Positions 11,725-21,863 of a DNA stretch of 64,000 bases are shown here, one piece after another. The translations under genes and the position numbers were made by a program. The notes under the pieces are model-generated. The model did not search any database. It was given only the letters and a program-made list of their open reading frames with translations, and was not told the DNA's origin. Position 1 is the first letter of the stretch. Every line of letters starts with the position of its first letter. Origin of the DNA: Tetrastigma voinierianum (taxonomy: Eukaryota; Streptophyta; Magnoliopsida; Vitales; Vitaceae); the NCBI GenBank assembly GCA_016808115.1, contig JAEQBH010001846.1, positions 248,001-312,000 of the forward strand. The letters are read 5' to 3'.

Positions 11725-12191
11725 TTAATTAGATGAAGAATGGCTAATCATGCTTCTTACCATGTCTTTAAGGGATTCCATTGTCTCTGAAGCTACTGTT
11801 TGACTCGGAGTTCCAGGCATGGTGTATTGAGGTATAATACCGCATTCAGAAAGGTATTTGGCAAAAGGCCCTGGTCGTTGTTCACCTGATCCATCATATC
11901 TACCGTAATATTCCCCTCCACGGTCAGATTTGACGGCTTTAATTTTCTTGCCTAGCTGATTTTCAACCTCGGCTTTGAAAATTTTGAACACTTCTAGGGC
12001 TTATGCCTTTTCGTGTAGTGAATTACAGTAAACATACTCGTGGTAATAAGTATAAATGTGATAAAATATGTGTGCTCATTCAGAAAATTTGTAGGGAATG
12101 GTCCACATATATCCGTATGTATCAACTCTAAGACGTTACTACACCGATTTGCACCTTTCTTTCTTTTGTTAGTCATTTTTCCCTTTGTCAC
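11725..12191 (-). pseudogene. Copia F integrase core
   Basis: At 11994-12191 the minus strand gives NVLELIHTDICGPFPT and then a THEYFITFI-like block, the start of the copia integrase core with its first catalytic Asp (HTDICGP). At 11725-11991 it continues with KIKAVKSDRGGEYYGRYDGS (second Asp) and a GIIPQYTMPGTPSQ segment leading to a MESLKDMVRSM block, where the catalytic Glu region lies (family N-G-v-a-E-R-x-N). The two pieces sit in different frames. Confidence 0.8.
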
Positions 12192-12429
12192 GATCTATAT
12201 GTGAATCGGCGTGTCGAGGGAATCGAGAATTGTGGTTATTAACCTTTCAATTCGTTGTTTGGAAATATGTCTCATACGTTTATGCCATAACATCGAGGAT
12301 TTCTCATTATTTAATTTGCTTTGATCCGATAATGGTTGCATTCATTCAGTAAATTTGTATTGGGACTTTTGCATATTTAATTTATATAGCTTATCGAATT
12401 GAACTACCGAGTTCAATAACTTTAGAATT

Positions 12430-13037
12430 TTAAGGAAAAAGACTAAAATGTTTTATTTCGAATGAATAAAGATAACGGTTGTCCAAACATGAAACATAAA
12501 TCAAATTCCGTCTAAATGACGGTATAATAAATGTGTTTTCCAAAATTAAAATAAAACCAGAGTCTAAAATAAGCTGAAATGTCCCAATAGCTTGTACTTG
12601 AGCTTTCTTGCCATTTCCGGTACTAGATGTATCTTTCACCATCAATTGTTGGTCGGCTCGAGTATGAGCGAAGCTTGCGGTGACACTTATGTGAGTAATT
12701 GGCTCCTGTATCTATCCACGAGTGTCACTCGGTACCAAAGCGAGTGCTTCAAACTAACAAAGTTGTAAGACATACCTTTCTTTGCACGCCGGTTAGGCGT
12801 ACTTGGAGCAATCTTTCTTTAGAAGTGGCCCAGAATTTCTTCTTGCGAAAGAAGCCGGGAGATAAGCGAATCCCATTCTTTTGTTCTTGGTGCTAGATGC
12901 TCCGGTGGCTGCATGAAGTTCTTTTCCTTTAATTGGTCCTCTTTCTCACTTCTTATTTCCCGGATCATAAGAAGTGGATCTTGGGGATAGGCCTTTCTAT
13001 TTTTTCTTTTCAACCTCTCCTCTTTCACAAGACACAC
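12430..13037 (-). pseudogene. Copia F gag end/protease region
   Basis: Minus-strand pieces include a Lys/Glu-rich segment followed by CFFCGKKG-like residues that cannot be read in one frame, then at 12430-12645 LDSGFILILENTFIIPSFRR and NLIYVSCLD. The last part corresponds to the usual L.L.NVLYVPS.RRNLISVS.LD block downstream of the copia aspartic protease. Confidence 0.6.
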
Positions 13038-13085
13038 ACTGTACCGTGGATTCGATCATAAAGACCACTTTTTGGCCACAAGGTG

Positions 13086-13557
13086 TTATAGCTTCGCCTT
13101 AAATTGTGTCGTGCGTATAGGAAGAGAGTTCAAGGCCAATTGCACGACCATGCCTTCAGGCATTTCTAACTTTAGTGCCTTAAGCCTTGCTGCAAGGTTG
13201 CTCATCTCCAGAATGTACTCCCTTATGCTTCCCTTACCATTATGCCTCATAGTAGTTAATTTTGACATAGATCTTAGTCTCACTTTCGTTAATGGCATAA
13301 CGATCAGAGACTTCTTTAAGGAAAGCCTTGGCATCATTTTCTTCTGATATGGAACCCTTTATTGATTCCGGTATTGTGAGTTTCATCATGCCTAAACTCT
13401 TGATCAGGGAGTACTCGTTGGTCGGCTGCGGGGGCAGTGCTGCATCGTGATTGATCTCGCACCCCTGATACCGATAAATCGCATGTTCATTCCAATTCTT
13501 AAAATTTGAGTTGTTAAGCTTAGGAATGCTCTTGATGTGGCAAAAATAAACGAACAT
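13086..13557 (-). pseudogene. Copia F gag (UBN2-like)
   Basis: Two overlapping frames on minus carry the gag polyprotein. The first contains SNFKNWNEHAIYRYQGCEIN and a VSDRYAINE-like segment. The second continues with KVRLRSMSKLTTMRHNGKGS, IREYILEMSNLAARLKAL and EMPEGMVVQLALNSLP. This is the nucleocapsid/coat precursor of copia elements. The frame break is around 13.25-13.33 kb. Confidence 0.8.
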
Positions 13558-13720
13558 AAGCAGATGCGAAAATAAACATAAAATACTTTCACATTAATAC
13601 TACACACGTATATATTAAAGCACAAAATATATATACACATGGGCCCCTTAATAAGATACCAGACAAAATTATAACATCCCCATTCAAGATCAGAGTTTTG
13701 TCTCCTACTTTGTGTAATCA

Positions 13721-15490
13721 TGATTCATGAATTTCCAAAAGTTTATCCCTTACTAATGATTGATGGGAAATATTTTTGGTCTAACCAATGTTGCTAAATA
13801 CATTTTCTGTGACTTGGTATAAGAACTTTGGGGGCTTGCTGGGAAAATGCACACCAGCCAACTTAAATTACTTTAAGACAAGATACTCCTGGACATAAAG
13901 GATAATTAAATGGACTACATGCTTAATTAGTTATGTCATATGATGCTTGAAAAAGAACAAAAGAAGTCCCTAATTTTATTTTGAATGATCATATTCTAGA
14001 TGATGTTCTGATGCTAGATGAAGACGTTTATTTGTTTTCAATTAAATTACTAACTAGCACAATGCTACAAAATTAGCAGGAACCTTCAGGAGGAGCAGTG
14101 TAACTGACTAGGATACGGAAAATATTTCAGGAAATCAGAACCAATAGAAGGTGATTTATCTGGCATAGAGATTATTGAAGCAATTAGCTGCAAGAATTAT
14201 CATTCACATGCACCCTATCTGTCACAAATGAAAAAAGAAACAAACACACAAAATCTGTCTCTTTTTTCCATGGGTAAATCAACCTCATCAATGTTTAGTT
14301 GCACCAACAATACCAAGCTTGATAAAAGGAGAGTCAAATTAGGCAAAAAAGCTTCTGACCACCAACAAAGATCACAAATCAGAACATGCAACTATAAAAC
14401 TGCTCAGATGAACAGCTCAGATGTTGGTAGAAAGATAAAAACTCAGCCAATCCAGTGATGAATGATTTTCCTTTCTTTTCTTTTTTTTTTAAAAAATAAA
14501 AAGAAAGAAACGCATTCAACTATATATGGCAGAATTTAGTATCTCATTTTCGTTTTCAGCAACCAGAAAACAAGGACCACACACTAGAAACTTCCATTGA
14601 ATTTTTTCCTCTTCTACTTCAGCATCAAACAACTGAGTAGAATTATTTGAAAATTTAGAATTTGAAAGACGACTCATTTCTCAAAGGATCAAAACTATAT
14701 AGATTCCAGAATTAACAATGTAATACCCATATATGCTAGAAGCGTAGAATCAACTAATATCCGAGAAAGATAAATATGAATAAATTAGAAAACAAAACCC
14801 TAACCTCGCGAGAAACAATGCCTAAATTCAATTCAAAATCCCGACTTTGCAAGCATACAAATTGGAAGAGCGTATGTGTTTGGCTACTCAAACTGAAGAA
14901 CAATTTACACAGTTTCCAGACTAAAAATCAAAAGGTTGTTAAAGGAAAATTTATATAGGAGTGTTCATAATTAAAATAAAAAGCAAATAAAATCTCATAT
15001 AAAGGAAAGAAATGCACGAAAATCTCATATCCTTCAACATTTACAAGATTCAACCATTTGGATTGATTGAATGGAGCCTATCGATTAGATGATACTAATA
15101 CCAATAATGATGTTAAGAAAATTAGGCCTGATTTTCCTTTGTTTATGAGCAACAAATAAGGAAGATTGAAGGAAAACGGACCTTTCACGGAACGAGATAA
15201 GGAGGCGACAGCCGGAGATGAGCGAGATCGGGAGCGCGGGAAGCGGGCAATCCCGATCGGAGCGACGAGGAGAAGAGAAGAAGTGAGGGGAGAAGGAAAA
15301 GCCACAAAGTGAAATTTGCGTGCCGAATCACCGTAGTTGTGGACGACGATATTTGAATTAATTAAAATGCGTAAGTTGTGGATGGCGGTCGCTAATTGAA
15401 TCTTGTAGTTGTGGTCGACGGTCATTTCGAATCTTAGTAACGTCACGGTTGTGTCGAACGGTGAATCAAATATCGCGGGCGTTTAGTTCT
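13721..15490. other. Non-coding stretch with leader-like GC-rich block
   Basis: Mostly AT-rich with no recognised protein. On the minus strand, 15300 down to 15175 is a GC-rich, pyrimidine-rich block ending in GTGAAAG followed by GTCC. It resembles a 5' leader exon with a splice donor of a leftward-transcribed gene whose body is missing. A T run and A run pair (14470-14505) could form a hairpin. No function is assigned. Confidence 0.35.
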
Positions 15491-15510
15491 TAATTCTTGT
15501 ACTCTTTTTG

Positions 15511-15600
15511 AGAAATATTTTGGGAACAACAGTAATTTTATTTTATTTTATTTTTTTTAAAATAGAGTATTTCCTTACAAAACTTACGAGGTTGCAGGTA
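15511..15600. repeat. Dispersed repeat, right copy
   Basis: This is the second extended copy of the repeat at 6838-6900. It shares GAAATATTTTGGGAACAACA and the following T/A run. Both copies continue with a diverged TTTCC...AAA.CTT.GAG segment. Confidence 0.6.
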
Positions 15601-16712
15601 CGTACGTACCACAAGCAGGTCTTGCAGCTTTTATTAATTGAGTACATTCAGCTCAAAATCAGATCTGTGAGCAGGTCAACCGGTCGGGCCTCTTTCCGAT
15701 CCGGTTCGCACCTAAAACCGGTTGTTGACTGAACCGGATGCTCAAATCAAATCTTGGCGGGTTCGGCTCTTCAGTGCTCACATTCAGCCTTTGTTTTTGC
15801 TTCCAACAAACACCACCTTCCTTCCTTGTTCTCACGCTTTTATCTTTACAGAATCAAATTACAATCATTTTTTTTGAGCAATATCCTCCATCTCTTCACT
15901 CAGATTCTCACCTCTGTTTCCTTCATCACCTCGATCTCTGTTTGGAACACAAACTCTGTTCCCTTCACTTGTTTACTTTCATTTCCAAAACTCTTTTCCA
16001 GCAAAACCCCAGTTCCACACCTTTACATTGTCCTACCACATATCCCTCTGTTTGGAACAAATGAACAAGTCTTCTCCTTTCCATTTCTTGCTCTCTTTTT
16101 CTCTTCTTTAGTTTCTTCTTAATTGTTGCTGCTTTGTTTCCTTCCCTTCTCTTGTTTCTCATTTCCCTTCTGTTTCCAACAAAGAAAAAACAAAACAGAA
16201 CAATCCCGTCTGTCTTAGTTCGGTAATCTATTCATCTTAAGTTCTGGTCTGTAATCTCCCATTTCATCATCTCGCTCCTAACTATCAGATTCTACCTGTG
16301 TTTCCTTCAAACTCTATTTTCATTTCCCTTCCCTCTCTTCCTACTTTTTCTCATATTTTATGATCTGTTATCATCTCCCCAAAAAAAAAAAAATTCCCAT
16401 CGGTCTTCATGGATTCACATTCAGCGTCATATCCAAGCACATCGTTTCTATCCTCTCTCCAGTTTGCTTTTCTCATCTAGTTCTCTTTTGATTCCGGAGC
16501 CCTTTTGTTCCCCCCACCCCCCAATTTTTGGTCGTCCATTCTAACTTCCTGCTCTTTCCCTCCTCTGGTCGTTTTCATTATTAGTTCTCACATTCAATCC
16601 AATAGCCCTCTCTGTTCTTATTATTCCCTTTTGTGTTATCTGCATTAGCTTAACTCTCACCGATTTATCACCCACAAAAGAAAAAAGAAAAAGAAATACT
16701 CAGAAGTAGAAA
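15600..16712 (+). promoter_or_regulatory. Upstream region and pyrimidine-rich leader of the NLR gene
   Basis: From about 15.78 kb to the start codon the + strand is unusually rich in C and T, typical of a plant 5' leader. There is no convincing protein in it. Upstream, 15674-15730 holds an imperfect inverted pair, GGTCAACCGGT and ACCGGTTGTTGACT. The second part includes TTGACT (15725-15730), which fits the WRKY-factor W-box core TTGAC[C/T]. A transcription start and TATA box cannot be fixed. Confidence 0.4.
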
Positions 16713-17777
16713 ATGGTGGACATTGTTATCTCGGTTGTAGCAAAAGTTGCTGAATACTTGGTTGCTCCAGTTGGACGTCAGCTGGGTTATCTCTTTTGCT
16801 ACAATAGCAACCTTGCAGAACTCCAGAACCAAGTGGAGAAGCTTGACGATAAAAGGCGGAGGCTGCACCGATCTGTGAATGAAGCTGAAAGGCAAGGAAA
16901 TGGAATTGAAGATGATGTTCAGAAGTGGCTGAAACGTGCTGACGACATCTCCCAGGAAGTGGAGAAATTCATTGAAGATGAAAAGAATGCAAAGAAGAGG
17001 TGTTGCAAGGGATTGTGTCCTAATTTGGTCTCACGGTATAAGCTCAGCAGGAAAGCAAAGAAAAAGGCCCTCGATGTCAAGAAAAGCCAAGAAGGAGGCA
17101 ATTTTGAAACAATTTCTTATCCACTCCCTCCGCCGGGTGCTGGATCTGTAGCTCTCCCAGGAGGTTACGAAGATTTTGAATCCAGAAACCCGGCATTGGA
17201 ACAAATCATGGAATCGTTACGAAGTGATGATGTGACGATGATTGGGGTGTGGGGGATGGGCGGCGTGGGCAAAACCACGCTGGTCAAACAAGTGGCCAAA
17301 TTAGCACAAGATGAAAAGTTATTTGACCAAGTGGTGACGGCTTATGTATCCCAGACTGTGGACCTGAAGAAAATCCAAGAAGAGATTAAAGATGCGTTGG
17401 GTTTGAAATTCGAGGAGGCGAGCGAATCGGTACGAGCAAAGTGGCTCAGTGAGAGCTTGAAAACAGAGAAGGTTCTCATAATTTTCGATGATCTTTGGGC
17501 CGGACTTGATTTGGCGGCAGTAGGAATTCCTTCCGATCATGGAGGGTGCAAAATAGTGCTTACTTCTAGAAGACTCCGCATTTTATCTAATGAGATGGGC
17601 ACCCAAAAGAATTTTCCCGTTGAACATTTGTCGGAAGAGGAAGCGTGGGGTTTATTCAAAAAAACGGCTGGTGATGCAATTGAGAAATCTGATCTGAAAC
17701 CTACTGCAGAGGAGGTGCTTCGAAAATGCGGGGGATTGCCTCTTGCAATTGTTACAGTTGCAAAGGCACTAAAATAA
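16713..17777 (+). CDS. NLR exon 1, first open part: coiled-coil and NB-ARC
   Basis: This is 354 aa to a TAA. Residues 1-120 are a CC domain rich in heptads (NLAELQNQVEKLDDKRRRLH around 33-52), with a Trp-containing WLKRADD at 72-78. NB-ARC starts at about 155. The P-loop is GMGGVGKTT (181-189), RNBS-A is FDQVVTAYVSQ (204-214), kinase 2 is VLIIFDDLW (254-262) with the typical DD and W, RNBS-B is KIVLTSRR (280-287), and the GLPLA box is CGGLPLAIVTVA (339-350). The start at 16713 follows an A-rich leader and gives the usual short MVDIVISVVAKVAEYLVAP beginning of this family. The frame then ends early; residues that normally follow continue in the same frame past the stop (LSRSIETTVEGIEAE), so the stop looks secondary. 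All ATP-binding motifs visible here are intact. Confidence 0.9.
   Translation: MVDIVISVVAKVAEYLVAPVGRQLGYLFCYNSNLAELQNQVEKLDDKRRRLHRSVNEAERQGNGIEDDVQKWLKRADDISQEVEKFIEDEKNAKKRCCKGLCPNLVSRYKLSRKAKKKALDVKKSQEGGNFETISYPLPPPGAGSVALPGGYEDFESRNPALEQIMESLRSDDVTMIGVWGMGGVGKTTLVKQVAKLAQDEKLFDQVVTAYVSQTVDLKKIQEEIKDALGLKFEEASESVRAKWLSESLKTEKVLIIFDDLWAGLDLAAVGIPSDHGGCKIVLTSRRLRILSNEMGTQKNFPVEHLSEEEAWGLFKKTAGDAIEKSDLKPTAEEVLRKCGGLPLAIVTVAKALK
17252..17274 (+). promoter_or_regulatory. P-loop codons, candidate miR482/2118 target
   Basis: In many dicots the 22-nt miR482/2118 family pairs with the mRNA encoding the P-loop GMGGVGKT. This gene keeps that peptide and the codon run at 17252-17274. Whether the third-position bases allow pairing depends on the species' own miRNA, which I cannot see. 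Confidence 0.3.
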
Positions 17778-18522
17778 GGACTTGATCTGCGGAAAGATGC
17801 CTTGAAGTAGCTTTCGCGATCTATTGAGACGACCGTTGAAGGAATTGAAGCAGAATCTTCGTTTCTCTTGAGTTTGAAAGCACCACGACAATTTATATGG
17901 TGACAAAGTTAAGTCATTGTTTCACCGCTTTGGTTTGTTGGATTATGGGGATACTTTAATTAATGACTTGTTCAAATATGGCGTGGGTCTCCATTTGTTT
18001 CAAAACGTCGGTACATTGGAAGAAGCGAGGGATAGACTGCATACGCTGATCGACACCCTCAAAGCCTCGAGTTTATTGCTAGAAAGCCGTAATTATAATT
18101 ATGTCAGAATGCATGACGTTGTTCGTGAAGTCGCCAGAGCAATTGCATCTAAGGATCCCCATCGATATGTAATGCAGGCAAATGATCGAAGATTTGAAGA
18201 ATGGTCAACATGATGAATCAAAAGCTACTGGCATCTCCTTGAATTGGCAGAGCTCGGCCAGAGCAGCTGCCTCAAGAATGTTGGCCATGTCGGAACTCAA
18301 ATTTTTCTGTTGCAGGGCAGCTTGATCTTTCCTTAAAATCCAAACACGTGTTTTGAAAGGATGGAAAAGCTCCAAGTCTAGCCTTGTCCGATCTGTTTTA
18401 CGTTTCTGCTGCCTTCTTCATTTGCTTCCCTTTTAAACATTCAAACATTATGTCCTAGATGGCTGCGAGGTTGGGGAGACATTGCTCTTATCGGAAAGCT
18501 AACGAAACTACAAGTTCTTAGC
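17778..18522 (+). pseudogene. NLR exon 1, ARC2/MHD to first LRR, multiple frameshifts
   Basis: Directly after the TAA the same frame reads through a second stop (TAG, 17808-17810) into LSRSIETTVEGIEAE, then shifts at about 17.88 kb. The open part 17917-18213 continues with GLLDYGDTLINDLFKYGVGL (RNBS-D/ARC2 area) and has the MHD box as YVRMHDVVREVARAI (MHD at 18109-18117). Another break at 18211 precedes a scrambled segment with ESKATGISLNWQSSARAAAS. The RNBS-D core, usually a Cys-x-L/F-F-P pattern, is altered (KSLFHRFGLLDYG). At least four separate lesions lie within 750 bp. Confidence 0.8.
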
Positions 18523-19137
18523 ATGGTGGGTTCCAATATCCAACAACTGCCTCAAGAAATGGCCCAATTGACCAATCTAAGGCTGTTGGATTTGAATTAT
18601 TGCAGAGAGCTTAAAGTAATTCCGCGAAATATATTATCAAATCTTTCTCGATTAGAATGTTTGTTTATGAAATCTAGCTTTTCTCAATGGACAGCTGAAG
18701 AAGTTAGTGATGGTGAAAGCAATGCTTGTCTCTCGGAATTGAATCATTTGGATCCACATTTGATGACTATAGTGATAGAAATACCTAGTGTCGAGTTGAT
18801 ACCAAAAGAAGACAAATTCGTTCAGAACTTAACAAGTTTTACAATATTTATAGGAAATTTCCATCCACGTGAAAAAAGATATGACAGATTAAACACATTA
18901 AGCCTCAAGGGTGGTGACGGAAGCTTACTTATGGGGAATAGAATGCGCAAGTTGTTGGAGAAAAATGAAAAACTAGAATTAAGGGAATTGAAGGATATTA
19001 TGTGCCTTTTCTCTCCTTCCATACATGTGAGTTTTCACAACCTCAAATATTTATCCATTTCTCATTGTGGGATGGAAGACAAAGACAAAGAAAATATTAG
19101 CATTCCTACTGAAGATGGAGTGCTCTTCGGTGAAAAG
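18523..19137 (+). pseudogene. NLR exon 1, end: first LRRs
   Basis: The open frame gives QQLPQEMAQLTNLRLLDLNY, CRELKVIPRNILSNLSRLEC, LFMKSSFSQWTAEEVSDGES and then a long segment ending SIPTEDGVLFGEK. This is the canonical start of the LRR domain in this NLR clade (GS.IQQLP.E...L.NLRLLDL). The exon ends at 19137 with GAAAAG followed by GTTCGT, a splice donor in phase 0. No stop lies inside this part. Confidence 0.85.
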
Positions 19138-19179
19138 GTTCGTTTTCTTTAATACTATTTTTTTTTTAAATTCTAACAA

Positions 19180-19350
19180 TAATTACTAAAAAAAAATATT
19201 ATAAATGCATTTTCTACTTTCTCCCATAAGATATTAACATATTTTGAAATAAAATGATTTGAAAATTTTTAAATATATTTTTATTAACTTTCATCTCTCC
19301 TTACTATATTTAATTTAATATTTTTATATAACTTTGTTATATAAAATATT
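19180..19350 (+). repeat. Intron 1 duplicate, copy 1
   Basis: This copy contains AATATTATAAATGCATTTTC, CATAAGATA and GAAATAAAATGATTTGA, and ends in AATATTTTTATATAA. The same order of phrases recurs at 20.85-21.01 kb with about 15-20 percent differences by eye. Confidence 0.7.
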
Positions 19351-20626
19351 TACAAATAATATACTTAGGTCAATTAATTATCGTTAAATTATTTATTTTG
19401 ATTTTATAAGATATTTTTTGTCATTTGATATTTTACTTTGCACAAAAGGCAAAAAAAGAAAAAATAACTTTTTTTTTTTACATCAATCCACTTTATAGTG
19501 GTATGTACTTTTTCATAAATTTGTCCTCAAGGATTGAAACCTGGACCCCTCCCCTTTAAGCCACTTATAGCTATGTCATATTAGCAAAATACATGTTGGA
19601 GTGATAAGTTTTTTTTTTTTTTTACACTCTAATTTAAGGGTAGTAAATTGTTTCAATTGGAAGTCGAACCTGGGACCCTCCCCTCCCTATGCCCTTTACC
19701 TGTTTTAATTGTGAACGTTGTATCACTTAAGCTAGGCTTGATGGGCATTAGTCTTTACACTTTTCTACTCGAAGAAAGCGAATTTATTTTTACCCGTGAA
19801 TATATAAGTGAGATAGTTGAGATCTTAGCTTGCAATGGGGTGATCTTGAATTGAAGTTATGAGGCTTATAGTTATGTGTGGTAGAACTTTGTCGCAGTGA
19901 ATTAAACTTTTCGAGCATATAAGGACTAGTTTGATTATGTCTGACTGCTGAAAGGAAGCACTTACGTATTTGTCTTCTTCAGCGCCGTGTTAGCGTAAAA
20001 TCAAAATTTATTTTCAAGTTATTAATAAGAAGTTAATCTTATCTTTTCAAATATTTGAATTTTGTTATTATGAAAAATAATTTTTTTTGTCAAAATTTTG
20101 TCTTCTATCTCTATTTTATATAATATGAAACAAAAATGAGGAAAACCCACCTTACGAGGAGGCCTTCATCCCACCTCAATTTTCCAAATTCTACCACTCA
20201 TCATCCTCTATCCTTTTGTTATTTCTTTCCCTCGATCCTCCCCTTTGCTTTTCCCTACCATCTCTATCTCCTTTTGGTTTTGACTAAAAAAAAACTAGGT
20301 TGTTTCCGCGTTCATCTCTAAGTTCAAGTTTTATACATGTGTTAGAAAGGGAGATAATATTGAGAGAGAATTTCGCTATATTATTTTGTTATTTATAAAT
20401 ATTTGAAAAAAGTCTAGGTTGAATAAAATCCTTAAAATTTTAATAATATTTTACAAGTTTTATCAAAAAATTTCAAAAATGACTAACAAGAAATAAACAC
20501 CCAAATGAAATTGGATTTAATAATTTTTATATGTAAAATGATGATACAAGTGAATGACTATTTATTTGTGTGTTTACATTTAGTATTATTTTATTATAGT
20601 CTAATAAGAAATATTCTCTTACTCCC

Positions 20627-20738
20627 TTAATAATAATAATAATAATCATAATAATAATAATACTAATAATTATAATAATAATAACCATAATAATCATAAT
20701 CACAATACTAATCATAATCATAATATTAAACTTAAAAC
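20627..20738. repeat. Imperfect (AAT)n microsatellite
   Basis: A run of AAT/ATA triplets with interspersed C (AATAATCATAATAATAATAA). It is a simple-sequence repeat within intron 1. Confidence 0.9.
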
Positions 20739-20849
20739 AAAAAGTAAGAATGGTTAGTAATACTAACCTGGGACCCCTCCCCAATGGTTAGTAATACTTA
20801 AATTATAAAGGAAATGAAAAAAGAATGAATCTCAAGCAAAAATTTTAAT

Positions 20850-21010
20850 CTTAAGTATTAACAAAAATATTATAAGTGCATTTTCTTCCTTCTCTCATGA
20901 GATAGTAAGAATAGTCTGAAATAAAATGATTTGACTATTTTTGTATATTTTTATTAAATTTCATCATCCGGTATGTTTAGTTCAATATTTTTATATAAAA
21001 TTTGGTACTT
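20850..21010 (+). repeat. Intron 1 duplicate, copy 2
   Basis: This is the counterpart of 19.18-19.35 kb, containing AATATTATAAGTGCATTTTC, CATGAGATAG and GAAATAAAATGATTTGA, and ending in AATATTTTTATATAA. The phrase CCTGGGACCC(C)TCCCC also precedes it at 20.77 kb and occurs at 19.67 kb. Confidence 0.7.
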
Positions 21011-21287
21011 ATTTCTCATTCCTTGCAAACGTCAAACTAGGAGAAAATAGGAATCTGCTAAAGTGATACTACACACAGGAATCCTGCTTAAAATGCAGCC
21101 CATAAATTTTTTTTGTGATGACTTATCGATTCTTCTAAGATTTTGGATGATTTTTCTCATTATTCCTATCAATATGATTAATTTGCGCATAAATATTAGA
21201 GAGTTAGATGAATTATATTTAGGGAATATGTTTGTCCTTATCACAAGTTTATAATTGATGATAGAATATATTGTGTCTTCATGGCAG

Positions 21288-21863
21288 GTTTCATTTCCAA
21301 ACTTGGGACTCTTGGAGCTTAAGGGTCTTGATAAATTGAAGGAGATATGGAATTACCAACTTCCATCTGGGTCCTTCAGTAAATTAGAGATCCTAAATCT
21401 GGAAAATTGCCCACGTCTACTCCTGGCTATCCCATCTCATTCGATACAAAAGTTTCATAATTTGAAAAGATAAATGTCTGATTATTGCGGTTTAGCACAT
21501 GTGTTTGATCTTGAAGGAATTGACAGAAATACGAAGATCCTCCCACGGTTAGAAGAGTTGAGGTTATTTCGTCTATATAGGTTGAGGAATATATTCTGTG
21601 GTGAATTCAAAGTGAATGGAGACATGAATGATGACAAAAAGGGCAAAATGAGATGTCTTTTCTCTGTTTCCACGCCGATAAATTTTAAAAGACGCATTAT
21701 ATGCAGCAAAGATAAGAATGAGAACATGAATGAAGACAAGAATGACAATATGAATGAAGACAAGAATTCTTTCAAGCTCGTGAATTTTGACAATCTGAAA
21801 CATCTAGAGATAAGATCTTGTGGGATTGGAGAGGGCGATAATGTGGTGCTCTTCGATGAAAAG
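21288..21863 (+). pseudogene. NLR LRR exon 2
   Basis: Begins VSFPNLGLLELKGLDKLKEI after the CAG acceptor, then IWNYQLPSGSFSKLEILNLE and NCPRLLLAIPSHSIQKFHNL. An in-frame TAA at 21471 interrupts it, and the same frame continues with DYCGLAHVFDLEGIDRN and LPRLEELRLFRLYRLRNIF. It ends VVLFDEK before GTTAGC. This is one irregular LRR block of about 190 aa as used by At4g27190-like NLRs to form the effector-sensing surface. A short Asn/Asp/Glu-rich insertion (KNENMNEDKNDNMNEDK, about 21715-21765) looks like a local triplet-unit expansion. The single nonsense codon is the only lesion. Confidence 0.85.

Larger units (their letters stand above)
8522..13720 (-). mobile_element. Ty1/copia retrotransposon F, degraded, minus strand
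   Basis: Minus-strand domains occur in copia order from right to left: gag (about 13.1-13.55 kb), zinc-knuckle/protease region (12.4-13.0 kb), integrase (11.7-12.2 kb), reverse transcriptase (about 10.25-10.9 kb) and RNase H (9.55-10.1 kb). Integrase before RT defines copia. Each domain is broken into several frames. The outer limits are approximate. The left end may start at TGTTAGATTAAATACAC (8525), but a matching right LTR was not confirmed. All identifiable parts are antisense to the resistance gene downstream. Confidence 0.8.
19138..21287 (+). other. Intron 1 of the NLR gene, with an internal duplication and microsatellite
   Basis: This is a 2.15-kb AT-rich intron between two phase-0 splice sites; the acceptor is TTCATGGCAG. 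It has two related segments (about 19.18-19.35 and 20.85-21.01 kb) and an imperfect AAT/ATA microsatellite at about 20.63-20.74 kb. No reliable gene is inside; short open stretches in it lack any family resemblance. Confidence 0.7.

Noticed and set aside
15754..16122. Phe/Ser-rich open stretches upstream of the NLR
   Set aside because: The sequence is a pyrimidine-rich leader; the frames have no family resemblance and end randomly.
20527..20784. Ile-rich membrane-like protein on minus
   Set aside because: It is produced by the AAT/ATA microsatellite in intron 1.
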